Shown here: positions 1 to 6,156 of the stretch, one piece after another | Position numbering within the stretch: position 1 is the stretch's first letter | Layout of the letters: each line of letters begins with the position of its first letter | Assembly (NCBI GenBank): GCA_964542855.1 | Contig: CAZIWJ010000148.1 | Span: forward strand, 1 to 8,765 | Source of the DNA: CAZIWJ01 sp964542855 | Lineage (GTDB): Bacteria; Bacteroidota; Bacteroidia; Cytophagales; Cyclobacteriaceae | DNA: 8,765 nt | Direction of reading: 5' to 3' | Program-made: the position numbers and the translations under genes | Notes under the pieces: generated by a model | The model's input: the letters and a program-made list of their open reading frames with translations, nothing else | Told to the model about the DNA's origin: nothing | The model's database searches: none

Positions 1-153
1 GGTTTATCCCTACTCAATGTACTAAATACCGACAACGTTTTCGGGCGGACCTATAGCGTTGAGGAAAACGAAGACGGCAATATTATCCTGGTGGTGGAGG
101 AAAATAAATACCTCGGAATTACCCCGAACCTGAGCATTCGCCTGTGGTTTTAA
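1..153 (+). CDS. TonB-dependent outer-membrane receptor, C-terminal fragment
   Basis: The reading frame is open from the first base of the window and ends at a TAA at 151-153, giving the last 50 residues of a protein whose start lies to the left. It contains L-N-V-L-N-T-D-N-V-F-G-R, then an acidic loop, then Y-L-G-I-T-P-N-L-S-I-R-L-W-F. This is how the last two strands of Bacteroidota TonB-dependent receptors look (N-x-N-V-F, then G-I-T-P-N, then alternating hydrophobic residues). The terminal Phe is the usual signal for the BAM barrel-assembly machinery. Such receptors import siderophores, glycans or cobalamin across the outer membrane using TonB energy; the substrate cannot be read from this tail. 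The gene converges on the 164-844 gene with a gap of only 10 nt. Another large outer-membrane barrel with a similar tail is possible. Confidence 0.8.
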   Translation, partial: GLSLLNVLNTDNVFGRTYSVEENEDGNIILVVEENKYLGITPNLSIRLWF

Positions 154-163
154 GTGAAGCCTG

Positions 164-844
164 CTAGAAATTATACCGAACGCCAATTCCTCCCTGGGCC
201 CGGGCAAAGAAAGGCGTATCCAGGATTTCAAGGTATAGCATCACGTCGCCGAATACGGCAAAATCAGTACCTGGGAACGGGTATTCCAATCCGAGTACGG
301 CATCACCCCCCAGGTCTACATCCACCCCCCGTTCCCATCGGGTTTCAGTTCTTCGGTTTCCGTTCCGGGTAATAACGGTGTATTCATAGAGGTAGTCTAC
401 CGAGTAAGAAATAACCTGAGCGCCAAACCCCCAGTACCAGGAAAGCCCTCTCAGATCGCGATCCCTGAACGGGGTATACATCAGGTAGTGGGCCTGGAAA
501 CTTAATGCGTACGAACCCCGGCTATCGATGTAGCGGTAGTTGTTGAACCCGTTAAACTCGTTGAAACGGTTATTAGCATTGTAGCCCCAACCGGTTTGAC
601 CAAAATTAAACTCCAGGGCAGTATTTTTTTTCCAGAACCGCTTAACACTTACACCGAACGGATCACCCAGTCGTAGTCCAACGCCCCAGTTGTAGTTTTT
701 AGCTTCGGCAGAAAAATTTTGTTCCATTTCGGATGGTGAATGAGCAGCCGGGGAAGGCGTAAAATCATTGTTCAGCGATAACCATTGAGCATGGCTACCC
801 AGGGAATAAACCAACAGGGTAATAAGAAAGACTAACTTTTTCAT
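164..844 (-). CDS. Small outer-membrane beta-barrel protein of unknown function
   Basis: The 226-residue product opens with a typical signal peptide (M-K-K-L, a hydrophobic core, then S-H-A-Q), so signal peptidase I would cut after Ala19 to leave an N-terminal Gln. A linker rich in Ser, Pro and Asn (residues about 23-50) precedes a region of alternating aromatic and polar residues: N-Y-N-W-G-V-G-L-R-L-G-D-P-F-G-V-S-V-K near 50-68, W-Y-W-G-F-G-A-Q near 136-143, and a last strand G-G-I-G-V-R-Y-N-F. The terminal Phe and the G-x-R-x-G-D-P-x-G-x-S opening strand fit small barrels with roughly 8-10 strands in Bacteroidota. It should sit in the outer membrane; the function is unknown. The start ATG at 842-844 is the first residue of the signal peptide. 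It follows the MscS gene on the same strand after 110 nt, so shared transcription is possible but not needed. Confidence 0.83.
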   Translation of the reverse strand: MKKLVFLITLLVYSLGSHAQWLSLNNDFTPSPAAHSPSEMEQNFSAEAKNYNWGVGLRLGDPFGVSVKRFWKKNTALEFNFGQTGWGYNANNRFNEFNGFNNYRYIDSRGSYALSFQAHYLMYTPFRDRDLRGLSWYWGFGAQVISYSVDYLYEYTVITRNGNRRTETRWERGVDVDLGGDAVLGLEYPFPGTDFAVFGDVMLYLEILDTPFFARAQGGIGVRYNF

Positions 845-954
845 ATTGATATTTTTAAATAATAAATCCCTTATAAAGTATTACAATTATGGAGCGATGG
901 TTCAGTAAGAGGTTATAGCTTGTTAAAACTTTATCCTTAGGACTGCGAATTTTA

Positions 955-1872
955 TTAAGCGCTTACGCCGGGGTGTAAAGTTTGCTGAAACTCGAAAAAG
1001 CTGTGCAGCACAGTATGCCTGATTTCCTTTTTAAACGGGTAAGCTTCCAGCATAATCCGGATGCGGCACACCATTTTAACTTTATCTATTTCTACCTCTT
1101 TTAAGAAAAGCTGGGTATCATCGATCATAATACAATATTCAAAAGGCTTTAATTTGTTAATAATTATGGTTCGGATGTAATCCAGGTCGCTAACAGCCTC
1201 TGGCCTGGCCTCAAACGAAACTTCCAGCAAAGCGGTACTTTCCCGGTTGTAGTCTACAATGTCAGAAACAAATACGTTATTGTTGGGAATTGAAATATTG
1301 TGGCCTTCTTCATCTTTAAGGTATACATTGCTGAGGGTTATGTCAGTAACAATGCCTTCCAGGTTTCCGATCTTCACCCAGTCGCCCAGGGCAATACGCT
1401 CGGAAATCATGTTGATGAGCCCGTTGAACGTGTTGTTAATGTATTCTTTAATAAGAATAGCCGTGGCAACTGCTACCAGGCTGAACGTGCCGAAGAAATT
1501 ATCCCAGCTTAAGCCAAACAATAAAAAGCCTGCTATAATAACACTTAACACGTTAAGTAAAAAAGCAATACGGTTAACGGCCAGTACTACATTTCGCTCG
1601 CGTGAGCGGGCATTTCTTTGCCTGATATAAATGGCAATGGATACCAGCCGGGTAAGTGAGATTAAGATGTTTGCCGACAGGGCGAAAAAAAACGCCCGAA
1701 ACACGTGCAGCATCGGACTGGCAATATCCGGACTAATGCCGGATATAAAAGTAATTACACTCTCAATTCGGGCGTAGATGATAATTAACCCGGTGAGCAG
1801 GATTAGTTTGAGCACAAAGTAAAGACGTTTATTACTTTCACTTTGTAAGATTTCTTGTGTGTGCAGACTCAT
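955..1872 (-). CDS. MscS-family mechanosensitive ion channel
   Basis: The 305-residue protein has hydrophobic segments at about 17-45, 55-82, 95-122 and 125-145. After the last comes the hallmark MscS pore and beta-domain sequence: N-T-F-N-G-L-I-N-M-I-S-E-R near 147-159, then G-D-W-V-K-I near 163-168, then E-G-I-V-T-D-I-T-L, and I-S-I-P-N-N-N-V-F near 193-201. The region from about 215 to 295 matches the mixed alpha/beta cytoplasmic cage of the family. Such channels sit in the inner membrane and open when membrane tension rises, releasing solutes on osmotic down-shock. Length is close to the minimal MscS size. The pore helix (F-G-T-F-S-L-V-A-V-A-T-A-I-L-I-K) has fewer small Ala/Gly residues than E. 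coli MscS, so gating may differ. The start ATG at 1870-1872 is the first in frame and lies 18 residues before the first membrane segment. Confidence 0.93.
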   Translation of the reverse strand: MSLHTQEILQSESNKRLYFVLKLILLTGLIIIYARIESVITFISGISPDIASPMLHVFRAFFFALSANILISLTRLVSIAIYIRQRNARSRERNVVLAVNRIAFLLNVLSVIIAGFLLFGLSWDNFFGTFSLVAVATAILIKEYINNTFNGLINMISERIALGDWVKIGNLEGIVTDITLSNVYLKDEEGHNISIPNNNVFVSDIVDYNRESTALLEVSFEARPEAVSDLDYIRTIIINKLKPFEYCIMIDDTQLFLKEVEIDKVKMVCRIRIMLEAYPFKKEIRHTVLHSFFEFQQTLHPGVSA

Positions 1873-1959
1873 TTTAATTAAGCTTTCAGGCCATTAAACA
1901 TTGGGGTTTGGTTAAAAACAGGTAAAAAGTAAGGTTACAATTATCGTTCCCGGCTCAGA

Positions 1960-1982
1960 ACAGGGCAAAAAAATAACCCTGT
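1960..1982. repeat. Short inverted repeat upstream of the MscS gene
   Basis: ACAGGG (1960-1965) and CCCTGT (1977-1982) form a 6-bp stem around an 11-nt A-rich loop. It lies about 90 nt before the MscS start. On the minus strand the loop ends in a T-run followed by G, giving a possible TTTG -33 box (1966-1969) with a poor -7 box TAATTGTA at 1936-1943, 22 nt away. It could be a promoter or operator element or chance; there is no T-tract after the stem on the minus strand, so it is not a standard terminator. Confidence 0.25.
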
Positions 1983-2038
1983 GCCTAACCAGTAAATGAT
2001 GAATATCTTTACTCTAAATTAGACACAGAGTTACTAAC

Positions 2039-2063
2039 AAAAGAGAATTTTTTTTACTCTTTT
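2039..2063 (-). terminator. Weak AT-rich hairpin downstream of the kinase gene
   Basis: AAAAGAG (2039-2045) pairs with CTCTTTT (2057-2063) across an 11-nt loop, and T-runs occur on both strands. It begins about 10 nt beyond the stop codon of the ppgK-like gene, the right place for a terminator. The stem has only two or three G-C pairs, so it would be weak; the location is the main support. Confidence 0.22.
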
Positions 2064-2073
2064 TTTATCCGTT

Positions 2074-2793
2074 TTAATACACTTCAACCAGCTTTTCCTG
2101 TTGCCACAATAAAGCACCTCCCCTGATGCCTTCCCGGTTTGAGAAAATGCGTACATTTTCACCCAGGGGGAAGGTAATTTTGTCGGCACTTCCGCCTCCG
2201 ATGTAAAGGGTGTCGCAGTTAAAAATATCTTCCAGCATTTCCAGCACCCACTTCAGGCGCTTGTTCCATTTTTTCTCCCCTATCCTTTTCAACTCTTTTT
2301 TGCCAAGATACTCGTCGTAGTCTTTCCCTTTCTTCAGCGGATGATGGGCCAGTTCGATGTGGGGAAGTAACCTGCCATTATCGAGAAAAGCTGTTCCAAA
2401 GCCAGTACCGAGAGTAATCACCATCTCAAAGCCTTTTCCTTTTGCTACTCCCAAAGCATGTACGTCGGCATCATTCGCAATTTTTACCGGTTTACTTAAA
2501 TGGTTACTAAGCATTTCGGCAAAGGGAACACTATGCCAGTGTTTGTTTCCCAGGTTTGGAGCGGAAAAAACCCTGCCGTGCTTAATTACCCCCGGGAAAC
2601 CAACAGATACCCTTTCATAATCTACAAAGTGAGTTACCAGCCGGTCGACCGATTCCATAATATTTTCTGGAGAAGCCTTTTCGGGGGTTTTCTCCTTGAT
2701 GTAATCCTGCACCACTTCGCCAGCCGGATCCAGCACCGCCGCTTTAATGTTTGACCCTCCCACGTCGAGGGCAAGTATGTTAGAATTAGCCAT
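2074..2793 (-). CDS. ppgK: Polyphosphate--glucose phosphotransferase (ROK-family glucokinase)
   Basis: This cytoplasmic sugar kinase would phosphorylate glucose to glucose 6-phosphate, using polyphosphate and/or ATP. From the chosen ATG at 2791-2793 the product has 239 residues. The first phosphate-binding loop D-V-G-G-S-N-I-K is at 10-17, the catalytic Asp is in N-D-A-D at 107-110, the second phosphate loop L-G-T-G-F-G-T-A-F is at 128-136, E-L-A-H-H-P at 147-152 is the sugar-binding E-x-x-H, and I-G-G-G-S-A-D-K is at 198-205. The ROK zinc motif C-x-C-G-x-x-G-C is absent, as in PPGK enzymes, and length fits PPGK (about 240-270). An ATG 12 codons upstream (2829) would add M-A-V-F-D-I-R-I-F-K-V-I; it was rejected because family members begin just before the first strand. 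The usual Gly before the sugar-binding His is Ala here. It stands alone, divergent from the dehydratase gene. An ATP-only glucokinase cannot be excluded. Confidence 0.86.
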   Translation of the reverse strand: MANSNILALDVGGSNIKAAVLDPAGEVVQDYIKEKTPEKASPENIMESVDRLVTHFVDYERVSVGFPGVIKHGRVFSAPNLGNKHWHSVPFAEMLSNHLSKPVKIANDADVHALGVAKGKGFEMVITLGTGFGTAFLDNGRLLPHIELAHHPLKKGKDYDEYLGKKELKRIGEKKWNKRLKWVLEMLEDIFNCDTLYIGGGSADKITFPLGENVRIFSNREGIRGGALLWQQEKLVEVY

Positions 2794-2901
2794 AATGACT
2801 TTAAATATACGAATATCAAATACCGCCATTAAGCTACAATCCTTTTTATTAAGGTTAAAAAATTGGCTTAAGAAAATTGGAAATTTTAAATTTTGACTGC
2901 T

Positions 2902-2924
2902 AACGGGTTTAGTCCGTTTTTTTT
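2902..2924 (+). terminator. Intrinsic terminator-like hairpin in a divergent intergenic region
   Basis: AACGG (2902-2906) pairs with CCGTT (2914-2918) around the 7-nt loop GTTTAGT, and the stem runs into a stretch of eight T (2917-2924). This fits a short rho-independent terminator read rightward. It is oddly placed: ppgK starts leftward at 2793 and the dehydratase gene starts rightward at 3058, and no plus-strand gene lies between 154 and 3058. It may end antisense or leader transcription, act as an attenuator for the downstream gene, or be a degenerate REP-like palindrome. The stem is short, so efficiency is uncertain. Confidence 0.45.
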
Positions 2925-3057
2925 ATTCTTCAGGCTAATTTTTGGTTAATAAAGTAATAATTTAAGCTAATGGATGAATTCCTGTCCCACCTGCTTTAGC
3001 AGTGGAAGTGTAAAAGTTGATCTGTTGCATCTTACTGCCTTAAAGAAATCAGTGCCC

Positions 3058-4149
3058 ATGAAACCTGTTACCACCCCTACCCTGCTACTGGATAAACAAA
3101 AGTGCCGGGATAATATCCGAAAAATGGCTGAGAAAGCCCGTAAAAGTGGCATAGCGCTGGTTCCTCATTTTAAAACCCATCAATCTTTACAGGTTGGCGA
3201 ATGGTTTCGCGAGGTTGGTGTGGAAGCCATTACTGTTACTTCAGTAAAAATGGCCCGTTACTTTGCCAATGGGGGCTGGAAGGATATAACCGTTGCCATG
3301 CCGGTGAACGTAAGGGAAGTTGAAGAAATAAATGCACTGGCTGCCCGGGTTAACCTTCACCTGTTCATTACCAGTAAGGAAACCGTAATGTTGCTGAAAA
3401 AAAAGCTCACCCGGCCGGTACGCTTTTCCATTGAAATAGACGCGGGCTACCATCGTTCGGGAGTGCCTGCAGATAAAACAGCGGCTATTCATTCCATTCT
3501 AGATGCCTCCGTAGGTTCGCAGCTTAATTTTGAAGGTTTTTACACCCATGCCGGTCATACTTATGATGGGCAAACGAAAGAGGAAATAAAACAGCTTTAC
3601 CGACAAACCGTAACCAGGTTAAATACGCTTAAGGAAACTTTCGAACCTCAATATCCCAACTTAAAGTTATCTTTAGGCGATACGCCTTCCTGCAGCATAA
3701 TTAATGATTTTACCGACGTAGATAATATCAGGCCGGGAAATTTTGTATACTACGACCTGAAGCAGCACAGCGTAGGTTCCAATACAACAAAACAAATAGC
3801 CCTCTGCCTGGCGGTACCGGTACTAGAAGTGCACCCGGATCGCGGCGAAGTGGTTACCCACTCCGGCTGGGCCCACCTCGGAAAAGATAGCCTTAAGGAT
3901 GAAGATGGAACGATTCACTACGGCAAGATAGTGTTGCTGACCGAATCGGGCTGGAAATTACCCGTACCGGGAGGCTATGTTAGTAAAGTTTCGCAGGAGC
4001 ATGGTATACTAACGCTGCCCGATTCCGTGATGCAGCAGGTTAAGGTAGGTGATGTACTTGGCGTACTGCCCGTGCATGCCTGTGCAACCGCCCTGATGAT
4101 GGGACAATTGTTTACCCTGGAAGGTGAATCGATTAATACGATGAATTAA
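3058..4149 (+). CDS. PLP- and metal-dependent D-serine dehydratase / D-threonine aldolase family enzyme
   Basis: This is a fold-type III PLP enzyme with an alanine-racemase-like N-terminal barrel. From the ATG at 3058 it has 363 residues and opens with T-P-T-L-L-L-D, the usual family start. The PLP lysine is Lys39 in P-H-F-K-T-H. Other landmarks are I-D-A-G-Y-H-R-S-G-V (127-136), Y-T-H-A-G-H-T-Y (162-169), G-D-T-P-S-C-S (207-213) and R-P-G-N-F-V-Y-Y-D (225-233). The C-terminal domain carries P-V-H-A-C-A-T-A, where His350 and Cys352 form an H-x-C metal site. From family knowledge, H-x-C is the zinc pair of eukaryotic-type D-serine dehydratase, while D-threonine aldolases use H-x-D. I therefore favour D-serine to pyruvate plus ammonia. 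An in-frame ATG at 2974 would add 28 residues with no family match and was not used. It is 50 nt upstream of the amine oxidase, probably in one operon. Confidence 0.86.
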   Translation: MKPVTTPTLLLDKQKCRDNIRKMAEKARKSGIALVPHFKTHQSLQVGEWFREVGVEAITVTSVKMARYFANGGWKDITVAMPVNVREVEEINALAARVNLHLFITSKETVMLLKKKLTRPVRFSIEIDAGYHRSGVPADKTAAIHSILDASVGSQLNFEGFYTHAGHTYDGQTKEEIKQLYRQTVTRLNTLKETFEPQYPNLKLSLGDTPSCSIINDFTDVDNIRPGNFVYYDLKQHSVGSNTTKQIALCLAVPVLEVHPDRGEVVTHSGWAHLGKDSLKDEDGTIHYGKIVLLTESGWKLPVPGGYVSKVSQEHGILTLPDSVMQQVKVGDVLGVLPVHACATALMMGQLFTLEGESINTMN

Positions 4150-4199
4150 TTTTTAAAAATAAACGAATGAATTGAACCGGTTTATTGGTTATTCAGCAG

Positions 4200-5255
4200 A
4201 TGGAAAACAAAGAGCCCCTACATTACAAAGTCATTATTATCGGTGCCGGTTTAACCGGGCTGGCTACAGCCTTTTACCTGGAGCAAAAAGGGTACAGCCC
4301 ACTTATCGTTGAAGGCAGGAATAGAACAGGAGGAAGAATAGAAACGGTGCCGTTTGGCAGGGGCCGGCTGGATACTGGCGCTGCCTGGTTTGCCGATAAA
4401 CATACGCACCTGATGAAGTTAATTTCCGAACTAAATGTTACTTATTATCGCCAGTATTTGGGAAAACAGGTGTATTATGATTTATACCAGGGAATACATC
4501 AGGAACCCCTGTCCCGGCCCCAGGAACCCACTTACAAGTTAACCGGCGGGTCAGCTCATATTATTCAGGCACTTGAACAGCATTTAACAACCAGTACAAT
4601 CCGACTGGATGAGCCGGTTCAGTTGCTTGATTTCACCCGTGAACAACTGATCCGGGTAGAAAGCAGCAAAGGGGTTTACACAGCCGAAAAAGTAATTTCC
4701 ACCCTCCCTCCCGCTTTGCTGATTAAAACGATTAAATGCATACCCTCGCTCCCCGATGACCTAACAAACATAGCAGCGGCTACCCACACCTGGATGGGTG
4801 AATCGATTAAGGCAGCTGTTACAACTTCCGAAGGCTTTTGGAGAACAGCAGAAACGGGAACCTTATTCAGCCAGCAGGGTCCGTTGATGGAACTGCATGA
4901 CCACAGCCTACCAGAGGAAAATGCCTGGATACTGAAGGGATTTATTCACCCGGATTTTGCCCGGCTGAAACGCGAAGAGCGAAGCTCGCTGGCTATTGAG
5001 CAGGTGGAACGAATTTTTCCCGGTGCTTCCCGGCAACCCGTTAAGTACCTGGAAAAAGACTGGTCGACCGACGCTTATACCACCCTGCCCTACCCTGTAC
5101 CCGTATCAGCTCACCAGCATAACGGGCATTCCATTTACCGGAATACCTGGTATAAAGGTCGTTTAATGGTTGCCGGATCGGAAACGGCTTCCGCTTTTGC
5201 CGGTTATATGAACGGGGCCGTGTGCAGCGCCCGGGAGGTAGCTGATTTATTTTAA
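4200..5255 (+). CDS. FAD-dependent amine oxidase-like flavoprotein
   Basis: A 351-residue flavoprotein of the monoamine oxidase / protoporphyrinogen oxidase superfamily. The N-terminal Rossmann motif G-A-G-L-T-G (15-20) is followed by Glu38 for the FAD ribose and by G-G-R-I (44-47). T-G-A-A-W-F follows at 59-64, and K-L-T-G-G-S at 113-118 is the second conserved FAD-domain strand. D-W-S-T-D-A-Y (287-293) and the last block A-G-S-E-T-A-S-A-F-A-G-Y-M-N-G-A-V (325-341) match the C-terminal FAD-binding signature (normally G-x-E-T). There is no signal peptide, so it is cytoplasmic. It is shorter than most amine oxidases (about 430-500), mainly in the substrate domain, so the substrate is unclear. 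A TTG at 4185 would add five residues; the ATG at 4200 is preferred. Coupled with the upstream dehydratase, it may serve amino-acid or amine catabolism. The stop overlaps the stop of the opposing lipoprotein gene by 9 nt. Confidence 0.85.
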   Translation: MENKEPLHYKVIIIGAGLTGLATAFYLEQKGYSPLIVEGRNRTGGRIETVPFGRGRLDTGAAWFADKHTHLMKLISELNVTYYRQYLGKQVYYDLYQGIHQEPLSRPQEPTYKLTGGSAHIIQALEQHLTTSTIRLDEPVQLLDFTREQLIRVESSKGVYTAEKVISTLPPALLIKTIKCIPSLPDDLTNIAAATHTWMGESIKAAVTTSEGFWRTAETGTLFSQQGPLMELHDHSLPEENAWILKGFIHPDFARLKREERSSLAIEQVERIFPGASRQPVKYLEKDWSTDAYTTLPYPVPVSAHQHNGHSIYRNTWYKGRLMVAGSETASAFAGYMNGAVCSAREVADLF

Positions 5256-5978
5256 AAAAGCGTTTTCAGGAAATTCTGCAACGGATTCAGCTGTAAGAAA
5301 TTCGGGATAGATGGGGTTAGTTTTATCTACCTTGCCGTTTTGGTAGTCTTGCAATTGTTCAAGCGGTAGAAAGCCGTTGACCCGGGAAGAATAGCCGGGG
5401 TTACCCCGGTTCCCATCGATACCCCCGTATAAATTAACGAGGGCAACCATTTCATTGCCTCCCCACTGTTTTATTTGATCAATGTTGGTTAACAGGGCCG
5501 TTTTACTGGCGATGGTAGCGCCCTGCTTTACACCACTCAGGTAAATAGTAGTAGTATCAATATTAAAGCGACCCTGGTAACGCTTAAAATACCTGGTAGC
5601 AGCTTTCAGGTTGGCCATGCCATGAACCAGCCTGTAAGTATTTGCATTAACTTCCTCTGGTAACATATCATAAGACAGGCAATTCACCGCAGCCGCAGCA
5701 ATTCCCCGGTTTGCCAGCTCTTCGCAAACCTGCTGGCAGCTTTCCTTGCTCTTGCCTGGTGAAGGGGTAATGAGGACCAGCGGATTACGCTGGCTATTTT
5801 CTGGTAGGTATAAATCCAGTTGCTGGTTTGGATGAATGCCGTAATGGATATTAGATTTTACTGAAATTAAACCAGCCGGTAATTTAACTCCTTCAGGTAC
5901 ATTGTTTTCTACCTGGGTATTGCAGGCATTAGTTAATAACAGGCTGAGTACGAATCCGATGGTTGTTGTGCTTCTCAT
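5247..5978 (-). CDS. Lipoprotein with a degenerate, probably inactive alpha/beta-hydrolase fold
   Basis: The 243-residue product begins with a signal peptide ending L-L-L-T-N-A-C, so Cys19 would be lipidated. The mature part follows the esterase-like (BD-FAE / carboxylesterase) order: Q-Q-L-D-L-Y-L-P (52-59), L-V-L-I-T-P-S-P-G (67-75) where the family has H-G-G-G, G-I-A-A-A-A-V-N (92-99), then I-Y-L-S-G-V-K-Q-G-A (145-154) where the nucleophile elbow G-x-S-x-G should be, and V-N-L-Y-G-G-I-D (181-188). The nucleophile position is Lys151 (codon AAG at 5526-5528), and the oxyanion motif is lost. The protein stops soon after, before the segment that normally holds the catalytic Asp and His. All three triad positions therefore appear missing. 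It may bind a ligand or be a decaying copy; the intact reading frame argues against recent decay. It lies next to the regulator gene on the same strand, 178 nt downstream of it. Confidence 0.75.
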   Translation of the reverse strand: MRSTTTIGFVLSLLLTNACNTQVENNVPEGVKLPAGLISVKSNIHYGIHPNQQLDLYLPENSQRNPLVLITPSPGKSKESCQQVCEELANRGIAAAAVNCLSYDMLPEEVNANTYRLVHGMANLKAATRYFKRYQGRFNIDTTTIYLSGVKQGATIASKTALLTNIDQIKQWGGNEMVALVNLYGGIDGNRGNPGYSSRVNGFLPLEQLQDYQNGKVDKTNPIYPEFLTAESVAEFPENAFLK

Positions 5979-6034
5979 AACAATAGTTTTTGATTGCTAA
6001 CCGGCTCAAGCCAGGCAGTAATCCTCTATTTACA

Positions 6035-6050
6035 TCTATCGTAAGATAGA
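6035..6050. repeat. Hairpin upstream of the lipoprotein gene
   Basis: TCTATC (6035-6040) and GATAGA (6045-6050) form a perfect 6-bp stem around GTAA, a GNRA-type tetraloop on the plus strand. It lies 57 nt upstream of the lipoprotein start and overlaps the possible -7 box of that gene. It could be an operator half-site pair or a 5' leader hairpin; chance is possible. Confidence 0.35.
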
Positions 6051-6073
6051 AACGAAAGTCAGGGGTGGACAAA
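6041..6073 (-). promoter_or_regulatory. Possible Bacteroidota-type promoter of the lipoprotein gene
   Basis: On the minus strand a TTTG (6070-6073) is followed after 21 nt by TATCTTAC (6041-6048), which matches 4 of the 6 fixed bases of the TAnnTTTG -7 box. Transcription would start near 6034, leaving a leader of about 55 nt. The -33 element sits inside one copy of the tandem TTTTGTCC repeat, and the -7 element overlaps the 6035-6050 palindrome, so a protein bound to either would affect transcription. Box quality is moderate only. Confidence 0.25.
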
Positions 6074-6086
6074 AAGATGGACAAAA
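6066..6086. repeat. Tandem direct repeat TGGACAAAA, candidate operator
   Basis: Two exact copies of the 9-mer TGGACAAAA lie at 6066-6074 and 6078-6086, separated by AGA, so the period is 12 nt (just over one helical turn). They fall between the regulator stop and the lipoprotein start, about 90-110 nt upstream of the latter. Same-face tandem copies are typical of protein binding sites. The binding protein is unknown; the adjacent HTH regulator is an obvious but untested candidate. Confidence 0.45.
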
Positions 6087-6156
6087 TCTTTTTTTTGAAT
6101 CAACAGGCCGTACGGGGATGACAGCCGGGTAGACAATGAGCAGGCTTCTTTAAACA

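Noticed and set aside
1587..1610. GC-rich partial palindrome CGCTCGCGTGAGCG in the MscS gene
   Set aside because: It lies in coding sequence for a charged Arg/Ser/Glu loop, and codon content explains it.
1259..1630. A 123-codon plus-strand frame opposite the MscS gene
   Set aside because: It is the antisense shadow of a clearly conserved channel gene, and its translation has no family features.
2970..2999. A 9-codon upstream frame before the dehydratase gene, a possible leader peptide
   Set aside because: It lacks runs of Ser, Thr or other regulatory codons and follows, rather than precedes, the terminator-like hairpin, so it does not fit classic attenuation.
2974..3057. A 28-residue N-terminal extension of the dehydratase from the ATG at 2974
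   Set aside because: The sequence has no family match or signal-peptide character; family members begin with the T-P-x-L-L-L-D motif that follows the ATG at 3058.
6108..6115. Palindrome CCGTACGG downstream of the regulator
   Set aside because: Only 8 bp and no T-tract; an isolated palindrome of this size is not enough to claim a site or a terminator.
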